Shown here: one piece after another, positions 1 through 14,039 of the stretch
How the letters are laid out: every line of letters begins with the position of its first letter
Position numbering within the stretch: the stretch's first letter is position 1
Assembly (NCBI RefSeq): GCF_964204645.1
Contig: NC_134025.1
Location: forward strand, 25,388,001 to 25,452,000
Length of the DNA: 64,000 bases
Direction of reading: 5' to 3'
Source of the DNA: Tubulanus polymorphus
Taxonomy: Eukaryota; Nemertea; Palaeonemertea; Tubulaniformes; Tubulanidae
Notes under the pieces: model-generated
What the model was told of the DNA's origin: nothing
The model's database searches: none
The model's input: the letters and a program-made list of their open reading frames with translations, nothing else
Translations under genes and position numbers: made by a program

Positions 1-3000
1 TTTGTCATCACAATCATCTAGTCGAGATTTGCTTGTAAATAAATGCAATTCATTCATTGATTCATTCGTAGCTTTTTGCCTCATAGATGATTTTTCAATC
101 AGGATTGAATAAGGTGACTAGTACTTAATTTACCTTCCTCACTGGTTCCTCGCGAGACAAAATTCTTTCAATCTTTCAAGTCATGAGTTCTATGAATCAA
201 ATATTGCTAATTCACTAATCAATATGGTTTTACTGGTTTGGTATGATAATCGTATGAAGGCATCACTATGAACCACGTCAAGTATCTTTCTAATACCTTC
301 TGTTGATCTCGTACTAGGTCAGTGGTTAGTCTTACAGGGTTCATTTTTAGTGTTGAAAATTATCAACACTTCCATTATTAAATCATATTTTACTATGGTA
401 TTCATTACAACTATTGATAATGTATTATCATATATAATCTCAATAAGACTCGACGAATTATTTAACTATGTAGCTTTTGACAACTTCAATTGTATTGACA
501 CATTTGAGATTGATTTGACTCTCGGCTAATTCGTGGTTTTTACGAGTGACAGGAAACATTTCTTTATGTTAGCTTTGCTGCAATGTTAACGGATATAGCA
601 AACTATTCCGAATGGAGATGTATATATATATATACTTGTCAGAAATGATTGTAAATTTTTGAGAAAGTCTTTATTGTTGAGAAATAAAAAAGGATATGAA
701 TTGTTGAATATGAATCTTTGTTGTTTCAAATTTGTAGCTATTAAAATTGACGGCTGGAGCTCTAAATTATTTATAATCTAACGACTGCAGACTACTGGTC
801 TAGTTGAAGGGTAAAATGCCATTAAAGTATCAATATCATCTTAATTATACAGAGGCAATGGACATGGTGGTTCTCCCTTATTTGACAACAGCTATCACGA
901 CACCAATCTTCTGAAACTGCAGTCTGGTTCTTTGTAAGGCTAGAGTGGCCTTTTAGCAGCCGTTCATCAAAGTTAAGCAGCAGAGTTTAGAAGCAGGTGA
1001 AGCGATGTTGCTAATTGAGTGGAAAGGTATGCTCAGTGAGAAATCAAAGCATATGGGAAAAATGCAATGGGACACAGGTGTTTACATCGGCAGAGGTAAT
1101 GGATTATGATACGGATCAATAAAGACTTGCATGCTCCATCCATCTAACTCTGGCCACAAACAAGTTTCAACATTCCAAGAACTCCAATTTTCAATTACCA
1201 ACAATGCAACTTTTGATGTTTTAATTCAGTCAGTTATAAGCTAGCGCGTAAATATCCTCCCTCTCATCTTCCTATGAAATTTCTCATTATATCATTCTGT
1301 TGTTCCGTCTTAACAAGATTGATCAAGATTGTATCTTGCGATTGTATCAGTTTCACAAAAAAGATTTAACGCAAAACAATACTTTGTATTGTTGTCCATA
1401 GTGAAAAAGTTGTCACTAGCAAAATACAGGTCCAAATTAAGCATTTCATTTTGAAACTTGTCCTATTTCTGGACGCGTCTTAGAGTATTGAAATTTCATT
1501 ATCAGTGAAGCATATGCATCTCTGAAATGATTTCATCATATGCAGTTATTAGGAATGTATCATCTATAAAATATCATCAGTCGATATATATCGAAGAAAG
1601 TGTATTCTGCTGTGATATACCAGCGTATTTTAGATTTGAATGTATGCGGAAGTAATGAACCTGAAATCTAATTAACCTGAAATACACTATACTATTCTAA
1701 ATTTTGTACTGATCTTACTAATCAGACACTTACAAACGCTGAAATTAAGTTTTCTTCTTTTTCCGGAATTACACTTCTTGTGTAGGGACGTATTGTGTAT
1801 TATAATTATTCCAATGAATATTGAAAGTTAAATTGGTACTACAAACGTAAATCGTTATGTCAATTATGATTTTGTCTATTACATTATTTTCAAACTGGAA
1901 GACAACTTCGAACCTATCAAGTGCATAACTTGTATTCAGCAATTATCCTCCATCACATGCTCTCTGCTCCTTGGGCACATAGATGTCATCAGGTACTTAT
2001 TCCTTTTAGAACAAAGAAAATGTCCTGCGGCTGATGAAAAAGTGCTACCTTTAGCTAGGAATAATGGGTGACCTTTTCGTGACACATTCAGATTCACATT
2101 GTGAACATAATCCATCATATGTAGATATCCCAGTCTATCATATGTACATACCCGTAATTGCAGTGCGGACTGATCATGGAAAACATGGAAAAACTTAGCT
2201 ATATCCTGATGTAAATATTCATAGTGTTACTGAGCAAAAAAATTCATATCTTTTTCATTTTAAGAATATAGACAAATGCTAGTTGGACTTAATGAATAAT
2301 TGTTCCTAGGATAAGTGTAGCTGAACTGAGGATGAAATAATTGTTAGATATGCCAGGTAGTTTCCATTGGAATGTGTAGGTCTACGGCATACGAGAATAA
2401 CAAGTTCTTTTTAGTTTGTCTATATATTTTATTATTCCCTACTTATAAGAACAGCTCCTCATTTGTATTCATTAACTGTTTAAAATTCAACAAAGCATAG
2501 TATACAATAAAATTAATAAAAAAATCAACAAAATCAACAGTTTTTTTAAAATTCATTTAGAACATGAACACTAACTGTAATTTATCTGTTGTATATCTTA
2601 CAAACTCGTATGTACACTTATAGTAGATGTAGCCATCATAATGACACATATTGATATTTACTACAAATAATTTACCACAAATCTGTACAACAATTACACA
2701 ATACCAGAAACATACATCTATCATATAAAATAATCTCCTTATTTGTGCGATTTTTAAACTTTTGGCACACTTTACAAGAATACCTTGGACAAGCACTATA
2801 AGTTTTTTTCAGTGGAATGCATCAATATAAATTCATCTATGTTCATGCATGTCAGCAGTTTCGAAACGTTAATTTACTGATCTGTATAAGACTCGACATA
2901 CATAACATTGGGAACACATTTTTTGAGGAAACAAGAGCAGATCGTTAGAGGTAAGGGAATTTAGCATTTTTAGAATACAGCCATCTAACTTAAAGGTCAT

Positions 3001-4574
3001 CAGTAGCTGGACAACTTTCAGGCAATTGACAATAGAGCAATAGGCAATGGTTGATGCCAATTATGCATAAGTTTGATCGGTTTCCACACTTATTCACTGA
3101 CATTTTCCATTTGGAGGGGTGAATTTTATGAAGAGAAACTATTTGGGAAGCCTCAACATTAGTTACATCCGCTAATTATTGATCAAAATTAGACAGAGCA
3201 ACCTCAGTACCAAGAATTCAAGTTCCTTAAGAAACTGCAGGCAAACACATTCATTCAAGGTTATTAGAACAACAGCAATTGATTAAACATCCTTGATACC
3301 TATTAGATAAAAATGGATGCTTCTACATTGTATAAAAACATGAGTAATCATGGTAGAATAACTGCCATAATCAAGAAGAGCAGGCACTAAATGCAGCGTC
3401 TAAGGTTTATCGATAACACTAGAGGAAGGATCCATCAAATAACATTCCCATGGCGAAATGTCACATAAGCTAATATAATAAGATTGATCAATATTGAAGA
3501 AATTCATCATTTTCTATGCTAACATTTCATCAAATATGTCGAGTCTGAAGATACGCATCGCATATGATATTTAAACAATTCGAAAATAAGAATCTTTATG
3601 AGGTGCAGTTTTTTCAGTTTCGTCAATGTCCATTAACACTAATTTTAGAATGAGAAGAATACTACTACATGGTGATGAAGCAGATAAAAGCAGATATACA
3701 TACATGATGAATTTCAACAAGAAAATCAAGTTAGACATAGACGCCATCTATTGCACTATGCGCTCAGTGATGATTTTACAGGAAATAATGGGAATGCGAA
3801 AATTTTCTCAGGATAAGGAAACTAACAGAATCTCAACAGACATCACAGATTGTTAGGAATACAGCATGTCATTCCTACTGTCAGTACAACGTATGTTTCA
3901 CAGGTAGTTGTGTATTTTTTTCTATCAGCCCCATTTGAAAATGCAATGCAACCTAAAAAGTCGGCTGCAAATAACAGACTAGAATCTTTATACACTAGAG
4001 ATTTCGAGTTAGAGTCAATGCCAAACATAAAGAACACTGTAATGTGCAACATGGTACAAATTCAAGGCTCTGCCTCATCATTAATTCATACCCAACTTTG
4101 AATATTGGGTTATTTGAAATTCTAATCCTAAGCATCAAGGTACCACAGATCCTTCAAGGCTGCAATGTTGAAATGGGTAATTTACCGGTATATGGTATGA
4201 TAATTTCATTCAAGTGACAAAACATTAAAATCATGAATAAACCTATTGTATATATATAGCACCAGAGTGAGGCACATTTTCATGATTAAAACCTAAACTG
4301 AGGCAGCAAAACTGATATAAAATTTAGATAACCAGTAATATGAATAGTACGCCTGTATATGTCTCTTTTCTTTGTAGGATTGTATCATCAATGCTGGAGT
4401 TAGTGACAATGTTGTGTAAAAAATTTACAATTACGACACATCTCCTTCAAGTAGTAACAACCTTTGAAGCAGAATGACTTTGTCTGTTTTGACATCATAA
4501 CAGTGTTATCAATGACTAGACAATATGTTATAAGCTGCATAATGACAGTTTTTACAACACCACATCCAATGTTT
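1..4574. other. Region without a recognised gene; includes probable RASGRP 3' UTR
   Basis: I see no conserved coding exon on either strand here. All open frames are short, lack splice-linked neighbours and show no recognisable domain. The right part (roughly 2430-4574) would be the 3' UTR of the minus-strand RASGRP gene if the AATAAA that lies on the minus strand at 2428-2433 is its poly(A) signal. No nearer canonical signal was seen. The remainder is AT-rich non-coding sequence. Confidence 0.4.
2428..2433 (-). terminator. Candidate poly(A) signal for RASGRP
   Basis: AATAAA on the minus strand, about 2.1 kb downstream of the RASGRP stop codon. It is the first canonical hexamer I noticed in that direction. 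Such hexamers are common in AT-rich DNA, so the assignment is weak. Confidence 0.25.
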
Positions 4575-7500
4575 CTAAACTTCAGTGTCGCGCTGAATAT
4601 TAAGTGTGTCCATTTGATCAAGAATGAATGTAATTGTCTCTTGTCTGATCGCACCGATATGGGACTTCAGTGTACTAATTTGGTCATTTTGAGCACTTAT
4701 CTGTTCTTTCAGGGTTTGATTTTCAGCTAAAAGGCCCTCCCGATGCTGAAATATACAAATAGATACATAGATATATTAGACCAGGGCAGCAGAATCTCCA
4801 TGCATGTAAATGATACATGTACAGTAAATGTACAACACTAAAATGAAAATGAATATGAAAAGTCCATTGTTACAGAAGGAACATGCATATGACTGTATAA
4901 TGAAATTCATGCTTACCTTTTTACATTTAACCAATTTTTCATAGAGGGCTTTTGTTGTATCATCAGGTGATTTGTCCACATCTTCAGTAATATCATCCTG
5001 TAAGTTCATGTTAGTATTAGCACGACCACACAACGGTGACGAGCTTGGACTGACATCGGTTTGGACAGCACGAGTAGCCCGTGTACGCCGCAACCGTTGA
5101 GACATCTTCCGTTTTTTCTGTAGTGTTACATTGCGATTGACTGGCCGATAGGGAGAACTACAAGTACCGGATTGTGAAATTGGTGGTGTGGAAGTGCCGG
5201 AGGCTGCAAAAAGACCCAACAACCAAGGTAAGCTGGCTATAATTCAAAGGCTCTTTTTCCTACGTATCTATTTCATCTTTGAGAATTGGCTAAATCATGG
5301 AAGGGAGAACTACAGTAGGCATTATCATCGTATTACGCTAAAATACCATTTACTAAATGTTGAACTAATAGTGAAAGCAAACTAGCTCATCGAGATATGG
5401 GATCTTTCCCTGCAGCCTCGTTGTATTGTAAATCAAAATATGAATAAAAGCATCGAATGGAAATTTGTGTCACTAATATCAAATCCTAGTCTAAAAACTA
5501 AATTAGAAATGAAATTGTGTTTTTGTGCAATAATCACAAATGTATATACAAATAATATAGATTTCCGGAATTCATGCAAGTTTTTAAGATTAATGTTTTG
5601 GAATTGAAATCCCATGCAAAAACGCTATACATGGTATACAAACCTTTTTCATCATTTGAGACAGAATTTGTTCGTCCATGACAAGCAACACTCGTTCTTG
5701 ACCGACACTCCATTACAACCAAATCCTTGCAGTGTTTATGAGCATTAATACCACAATCTTTACACTTCCAACCCTGTTTGATTATTCCCCATAACTGAAA
5801 TTATTCATATAAGACTTTTAATTTCTTAGCAATCCCTCAATTTCCGGCTTCATATGAAAGCAAATTATTTACCAAGCCAGTGCATAAGATACAAAATGTT
5901 GGTTTGAAGTAGGTAGTTTCGTGGAAGTTATGTTTGAAGCTGTTTCTTAGGGCATGGCTGTTAGCACGGATGAAATACGTTTCCATTTCCGCCTTACTGA
6001 TCATTCCATCTCTGGAAAAAAAAGGTTAAAATGCATATATCGAAAGACACAATTATCTGAAAAGTTTCCTGGATTAAATAACTTACTGATCAGCATCAAG
6101 AACACAGAATGAGTCAATGAATGGAAAGTTCCCAGCAATCGCCTCAAATTCTGATTGACAAATAAAACCATCTCTATCATGGTCATAATTTTTGTATACA
6201 GCCTATGATGTAAAAATTCACAATCAAATGCATGACAAGTTGAAAAGTTCAAGACCCCGGGCACACACAATTCAAATTCATTCTTTGAATATTCTGTAAA
6301 GAATATTTACCTCAACCATTGCATGGACATGTTTATTGATTGTATCTGGATCAGGCGGGGTCAATCCGGCGACCCAGTCACCAAACATTACCGGTTTTGT
6401 AGGAGTTGAAGGCTAAAAAATTAATAATCATCGATGAATGGAAATCTGCATGAGAGCATCAGAAGAAAAAGCATTTCTCTTAACTCACAGAAGAGACAGA
6501 ATTCCTTGGTTCTCTTGCTAGTGACAATTCATAGATTTCATCTTCAGTGTAATGTAGATCAAGGGATAACTGCAAAAATAGAAGCATTATCAGTTTTTAT
6601 GAGATGTCATTTGTTAAAAGAATTTTCCTTTAACTGCAAATTGCTGCTTAGGATTTGCTGCCACCTGAGTTACGATATTGGAACTAAAGCGGTCAGTTCC
6701 CACAGACGTTGTTCACGTTTTTAAATTTTGAATTAGGAAAGGATTTTTACGAATGTCCCAAACTAATGTCAAGAGTTGTTTACTTAATAACTACACCATG
6801 AGATAATATTTCTCAAACCAATATTAGTCATAAAGTGCTGAACTCACCCTGAGAGTACTAACGAGGTCCATATTCACATCAACATTCAATGCAGTGTTTT
6901 GTACATGCATTAGTTCTGAGAAAGTCACTGATAGTTGAGCCATTTTTCGGAAGTTGACAAGACCATTTCCAATCTTATCTGGTAAGGCAGTGTGTAATAA
7001 AATAAGGTCTTTCAAGTGAACACCTCTGAAAAATTAAGCTTCTTCCGTAAGCTGGTTTTAGATTTGAAATTTCAATGAGGCCTGGATGCTACCCTTCATA
7101 AAGGACAACATTCCTAAGGATACTTTGACTTCAGTGACCTTCTGGTCAAATATTTACATTTGATGGATGAACAATGTACATGTAATAGCAATATTTAACA
7201 CCATAGAAATGAATTAAGAAAGAAATCCCAAAACTGCTGTATTATAGAAAGCCTTCTTTTGTTTCATTATCCAAAATATTTTAATATATATTTTCACAAG
7301 TATTATTTCTGATTGTTTGATTTATATTAACAGTGAGTCAAGATCCTGGTAAACAAACTCAAGGAAACCTCTTGAACTTCTGCAATCCCCAAATAAAGCT
7401 CGCCAAATAAACAAATACCAGTGTCTGTTTATCAATACACACGAAGATACATACAAATAAGGTCTTAAGGTCGAATATTCTCAAATACTATATGCAAGTA

Positions 7501-10500
7501 TAGTAATCTTGACATTGGTATGAAATTGCATTCAAGTTTGTTTTCCAGAAAAATATTGTGGAAATTTGAGGATTACTATGGCAAAATCGTTTTACAAAGC
7601 ATTAGATGAAATTAGGCAGAAATTATCATACAGAAATTGGCATGTCATCTCCTAGATGCTCCGGGTACTTCGATGAGAAGAGTGGAGACTGGTATACAGC
7701 TATCAATGTAACTCTATGTCAGACTATCTATTCAGTAAATTAGTGTAACTGCACGAGGCAATGATGACATTACTTGGGTTTCCGGATTTCTAATCATTTC
7801 AGCATCAGAAATGATTGCCACAGTGAATTGCAGTAGAAGTGCTGTAAGACCGTCTTACAGCGAGAAAATGACTTAAAAGAAGGGAATCGGAATAGAAATG
7901 GGTGACTGAGGTGAAAATATCAAAATATATCATTTGTATTAAAACTTACAAAATCGGCACTCGAAAACCAGTTCTTGCATTGTGTAAGGCTTTTCTATAA
8001 TTACTGAAGTTGTTTGAGGAAGACAACAGTTCTGTATATTCATTGAGAATTTTTTGTGTATCCGAAGGCAAACAAGCGTTTGTCTTAGCCAGTCGGGCTA
8101 GGGCGCTGTGACATAGTCCACCAACGACAGCCATTAACGAATTGAAATTTTGTAGTTGGTGCAACCTCTGAAAAAGAAAAGTTTACCGAACATTCAACGC
8201 AGTAAACAAGTATCTAAAAATATATATAGGAATGATGCCAAGGCATATGGTTCACACGTAATGGGTTTTTAATGAGAACTATTTATAAGTGTTGTTTTAC
8301 AAATTGCGTTCGAGAATCTTAAGTTTTATTGGATATCATACAAAGATGATTATATACCTTCGCTACGTTTACAAATTTCACCATAACATTGGCTCTTTCC
8401 TGTGGGGTAGTCTTACTCAGCACCATACATTGTACCCATTGTGAAAGTCCATTGAATAATGATATAGACCGTGCAAGTTTAGGATTATCTTTCAGGGAGG
8501 CTTGAATTGCATAGTTGTGGAAATCTGCAAACTGATGAGAAACCAGAAAATCAGTCATATATCTGAACCCTATCTCACAGTTTAAGTTAGATAATTGAAT
8601 GATAGTCTACTCAATAAATGAAAATGAACTAAATTTGACTCAATAAGGTTTTAACCAGTGGATACAAAAGCAAAAATCACATTATGAATTTAGACACAAA
8701 GCTGAATGAAATTTAAGGACTTTATTTGAACTGAATCAACAGATTATGTCATTAACATTGACATTATTATCTGTAAGAAAACAAATCTAATTTTTCACCT
8801 TAATTTGATTGAGACTATTTGAAATAATTTCCATACTTCAAGATAATGGGAATATGCTGAATTTATGAATTACCGTTATTCTGCGGAATGCTTTATACTC
8901 GAGGAATGTCAGCTGTTCTGCAAGTTCATTCGGTTGTAAATGGTTAAAAACTAGCGAAGTCTTCTGGGAAAGTTTTTGCGATGGATTCCGAACAGAAATG
9001 TGTCTCATCCAATCATACGAAGGGCTGAAAATGAACGGATTGAAGGAGTTACAAAATTGTTATTTGAAAACTGTCTTTTCTAAAGAGGGGCAGGTCCATG
9101 ATGTGCTATCCATGTGTCATGTGATACCAATTCACATGATCAAACTTGTCACTGCGGCGCTTGAATTTAATACAATATTAATGATGTTTATTCCCGAAGG
9201 GAAATTAACCGATATTTGAAACATGGCAAGTCGCATATGTTTTATGTAAAAAAATCATCACTACACTACATTTCTCATCTCATGAGAATAAGCAGCAATA
9301 TAGTTTGTATTTCTGCTTTTTTTGCCCATTATTATCACAACCAGGCACACAGACATGTTATATGAATTAGAAGAACTTACATTTTTGTCAGATCCACCAG
9401 CTCTTTTAACTGAAGTTCGTGCAGTTTAATTAGGTTCTGTACAAAGTTCGAAATGACCTGAGTAAGTTGACTGTCCATGAAAAAATGCACTGGGAAATGA
9501 TCTATCCAATATCTATATTAGAAAAGAAAAACATGTGCCGATGTTGTATGTCAAATTCGCATCAATATTATGAAATCTTTTTGACTCAATTTATTGCTAA
9601 ATCGGAATGATGATTTTACCTTACAGCGTAACAGGTTTTTGTTTTGTAAAGGACTCGCGGGCAAGAATGATTTGGGTACCGATGGGAACACATGTTGATT
9701 TCACACGGGATGCTGTCCGCATGACTGAATGTAACTAAGTTAAGGACATAAAACTAACTTTGCCTAATGATAAAACAAAGGCGAATAAAAAAACTCATGA
9801 TGGTTAATGTCATTGTGTGGGTGCCTCAACAGGATCAAGGGGTCAACTTCAAACCCTATCCATCAGGCAAAGGGTATCCACTATAACCAGTAATACAGTG
9901 TTTCCATCTACTGGCCTGATTTATGGTTGAATACATATCAGGTCCATGAGTGCCCAGTAACAGTTTGTTTCCAAAATAAACAAGGTATAACACACCTATT
10001 TGCACCTTACTGTGTGATTGACCATAAAAGGAATTGAAATTTCCACAAAATTATAGATGTGGCCACTGGATACAGTGTTACCCTAGGCATTATATAACTT
10101 TATGTTATAAACACTAATCCACCCCTTATACCCAACTATACACCATGCTGAGATTGTCATTCATGGAGACACCAGGAACTCTTCCCCCAGCTTGAAGTAT
10201 CATTATTGGAAGGATGTGACACTATGGTGGTTTATGGAGTTCTACCTAACATGAATTGCATAATTGATAAAAAGAAAGTTTTTGACAGTTCCTGTTATTG
10301 TTAACACCCTCAGTTAGCATCAATAAGCTAAGACAGCAGGTCACTAGGCTGAATGGTGTACCCGGTATTTACATTATAAAATATCAAATTATCAAATCTT
10401 CCAATGTGCTTCCACGCACACTTATATAATGTTTACAAAAGGCTCAGAAAATCGAGAACATTATTTCATGTAACATGTTCCATAGATCAGACAAATAATA

Positions 10501-13500
10501 TTTTAACAAGGATGATTTCAAATATTCAAAACAGATAAATTTCCTATGTATCATACATACAATAAGTCTATAGAATCTATGGACCTCTGGAGAAATCAAC
10601 TCAAGAGAGATCACCATTCAACCAAGGCGAAATCCAATAATCCTATCTTGCTACGCTGCAATCCTATCATCTCGACTTTCAAAGTAAAGGATGTGAGCTT
10701 TTGAACTGACCAGAGACATGAACCTAAGGAGATCCCGCGTGAACATCCTCCTCATAATTACTAAGTTTGCTTGGACAACTGGCTCCGAGCGCATGAGAGC
10801 CACACGAGTGGAAAAGTCATGAGTTTCTTACAGATGCATCTCTGAACCCCGGGCTAAAAGGAGAAATAAGCTTATCGACATTTTTGTATGAAATATCCAT
10901 GACTAATCAGCCTCCAGTACCAATAAAAATTTGAGAACTAACGGTTCATCCTGTAGCGTGGACAATATTATTCATGACTCCACATAATGTTGATAGACCT
11001 TTCATAATGAGATTATCTGGATTACTGAATGCTTTCTAATTCTCTCCCATAGGTATGGCCTGTATTTCATGCTAGTCTAATTAAAATGCAATAAATTAGT
11101 AAATACCACACGTCTGCAGTTGTCAGGCCTGCTATATCAATAGCTAAATCCCAACTGTATATATGTCACGATTTAGCGATTGTGTCATACAAGGTAATAT
11201 TTATATATAAAGTTGCATAAAATCTTCCAGTCTTTGATTAATGGACTAATGGAGACCTTTTGCGAGTATATATTTCATCAATGGACAAATGACCTTTACA
11301 GTAATCCATAGGGTTCTTTCTCCTGCAACAGACAACACTGCAGAATAATACCAGATCTGAACAGATAATCCTTAGAATTTGGTCTGTCGATAAATCAATA
11401 TCATGATTCAATAAATTTCAGCAAGAAATGCTGTCTGAAGTAAAATGAGGCATCGTCACGTAGGGCACTCGGTCATAACAACTGTGCAAGGGAATTAATT
11501 AATGCAAGCAAATAACATAATAACGCTGTCAGTCAAATATGTAAACTATACTGAACATGTTGCTGAATTTTTGAGAAAATACCAGGCTTTTACATTTTCA
11601 GGAGGTAGAATCTTGTGTGTTATGTATCGCTATGGAATAAGATTAGTTTAACTACTAATATAAAACAACAATATTTGGCGGAAAGCAGTAATTATGTTAG
11701 ATGAAGATATCTAGCCAAATAGATTATGGCAGATTAAGATTTTCCTGAGTCAAGGAGCTTGAATACTCTAATATTGTCTCGATGAAAACTGGTAATGTGA
11801 CAGAAATAGAATAGGTCCTGATAATTCATGAACATGTCGGAAAATTAACAGAATATACAAATAATGCTCTGGAATATTAACGTACTTCACCCAAGGACGC
11901 TGCATGTATTGACAGAAATTGTCAAATGCAGCACTCAAATACAACTTATGCTGATATTCAATATCGATGTACCAGTATCACAAAAAAAGATAGTCATCCA
12001 GGAAAAAATTCCCGACAATGAATCTTGGCCAAAAGGCTTTATAGATTCCGAGCAGGTGGTAGCAACAGTGTATATAACACATTCTCTACTGAGCGAGAAT
12101 TTTTTAATCCAATGATTATTTTATGTCAGTATTGAGATTCTGCAACGCGAAGAACCTAATGATGTTAGAGTGTAATGAAAAAAGGATTGGCACTATGCAT
12201 ATTGCCATTTAACCATTCCAGTACTCTGGCTGAACTAGTCAACATTGAATATAACCAAGATATTCTATGACTTGATTAGTAGCGGCTACCTTGTCGTTAA
12301 GCACGATTTTCACAACAGCATCATTATCAAACAACACAAGAATAAAAAAAATCATTCATATATGACTCACGCTCTCTGATGGAAAATATGCGGCCAATTG
12401 CAACTCATGAAAGGTTGTTCATAAAAGGATATAGATCAATGTATTTTTGGGCTAAATCCTCTGATGATATAAACCACTTATGCATGAGTAACAGGACATG
12501 TGGATATTCCGTATCAGCAGCGAGCTTTCCACCATTATCTGTAAAACAAATTAATATGATTTGTCATGACATGCGCTGGTAAAATTAGTTGAGAAGCTCA
12601 CTAAGCAGATGCATCTTGCTGAATACTGTCAAATTTCTTTAGCAAAACAAGCCAAGAATATTCAAGAGATTTAAAAAATACGAGCTTCAAAATGAATATG
12701 AACATGGCATTAATAAGGATAATTCACTATTTTATTTCAGTTTCAAAAAGTTATCAAATTAGACCACATAATTAGCTGTAAATTCTCATAAGGTGGAGAC
12801 GCAACTTTTTTTCTTTTTTTATAAAGCATTCTTTGAAATTGCGATTAACTACTAACCGAAGCAGTCCATATGTTTTTCTAATAATTTCTCGATGGTTGCA
12901 GCTCGGACTGTACAGCCGGGTATGATAGGTCTATCCTCGGGAAGATAAACCACATCCATGCCTATTTCATTGCTTGTACCTTGACTTAACTGCGGGGAAG
13001 TATTTGACGGGACCATGCGCGGAGGTATCGTGTCCATTCTCGGAAATTTCATCGCTTTCGGACTACCAGGATGATCTGAAAATTACCATTCAACATAAAA
13101 AATACTTTTCAATGCAGATTGCCTAGGCTTATAAATTACATGACATTACACAAATGTAAACAACATGAAAATTGATTATATTCATTTATACAAGATGGCA
13201 TCTGGTCGTATGCAACTAGTTTGTATGATTTCCTTGAGATGTTAGAGTTACACAAGCATGAAATCTCTAGTGCCTCAATCTGGTCACATCTGTGCTCAAA
13301 AATCTGTCTAAATGACAAGGCGAATTTGTGAATAGATATTTTTTAAAGAATTCATTATGAAGATTACTTACATCGTTACTTGAAATAATCGTAATCGTGT
13401 GTTTAAAACTGGCGAAATTTATAGTATATTTTGTGCAAAACATATCAACTATATATGACTAAACAGATGGCCACATAATGTTCCAACGTGGTCTGTCTGT

Positions 13501-14031
13501 CAGCTGTATCATCAACACAATGCATGTAACATCAGCAATATCTGGTATAAATATCAATATAACACAGTCCCGTGCAATATTAATTCATTTCATCCAACGC
13601 ATGGGCATCAAGTTCAGAACCATTCTAATTTAACAATGATAGCCGTGCATGCTCCATTAATTAGAGCTAATGTAATGGTCTCTGGGAAATTGCTGTAAAA
13701 ATTTATGAGTGGTAATGCTGATCAGAAATAAACAAACCATTCCACCTAATTGAGATAACACACAGCTACTTTAATGCATATATGAATTGCAAAACAAATT
13801 TTGAAATATGAATTCTTTTTTGTACGGAATAAAACAGTGTTCAGCGATGATGTAACCAGACGCCATTTGACAATTTTGGCCGATACCTGAATGGCGACCA
13901 ATTTTCTCATCTTGACTGGATGAACGAAGCGATCTCAGAGGACTTCCAATTCGTTGTCTGGATATTTTAGGACTGTTCGATTTGGAATTATTGCCTCCAT
14001 GAATCGGCTGATGTTTTGGGCTACCAGACAT
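4575..14031 (-). CDS. RASGRP: RAS guanyl-releasing protein (RasGRP-type Ras activator)
   Basis: Diacylglycerol- and Ca2+-regulated exchange factor that loads Ras/Rap with GTP at membranes. Fifteen coding exons: 14031-13887, 13075-12857, 9734-9620, 9512-9381, 9024-8874, 8531-8358, 8167-7950, 7025-6848, 6569-6489, 6412-6311, 6202-6087, 6011-5873, 5794-5644, 5203-4917, 4745-4575 (2379 bp, 792 aa, close to human RASGRP1). Domain order: REM (about 105-200), CDC25 RasGEF (about 225-470; [15 protein letters not shown] core), two EF-hands with canonical loops ([12 protein letters not shown] 512-523; [12 protein letters not shown] 541-552), C1 zinc domain 571-620 with the full H-X12-C-X2-C-X13-C-X2-C-X4-H-X2-C-X7-C pattern, a basic Ser-rich linker, and a C-terminal coiled coil as in RASGRP1. 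The start is the first ATG after an acceptor at 14043-14044. The 5' UTR lies in upstream exons. Exon 3, the central REM part, is the least certain: it is short and divergent although phase and splice sites fit. Confidence 0.93.
7841..7861. repeat. 21-bp near-perfect palindrome in a RASGRP intron
   Basis: Ten-base arms (7841-7850 and 7852-7861) are exact reverse complements around one base. It lies between exons 7950-8167 and 6848-7025 of RASGRP. No function inferred. Confidence 0.9.
9735..12856 (-). other. Large RASGRP intron 2
   Basis: Between the exon ending at 12857 and the exon starting at 9734. I searched the minus strand for an extra REM exon and found none with matching phase and family similarity. 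The 9830-10200 stretch is less AT-rich and may be an old transposon, but no terminal repeats or coding remnants were identified. Confidence 0.5.
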
Positions 14032-14033
14032 AT

Positions 14034-14039
14034 TTACAT
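14034..14039 (-). promoter_or_regulatory. Start-stop uORF (ATG-TAA) just upstream of the RASGRP start
   Basis: In the exon carrying the RASGRP start codon (acceptor AG at 14044-14043), an ATG directly followed by TAA lies two bases before the main ATG at 14031-14029. Start-stop elements are known to stall ribosomes and lower downstream initiation. Whether this exon is used as 5' UTR in mRNA is inferred from the splice site only. Confidence 0.5.

Noticed and set aside
940-1060. 5S rRNA-like AAGTTAAGCA segment
   Set aside because: Only about ten bases match the 5S internal region. The rest does not align and no terminator T-run is placed correctly.
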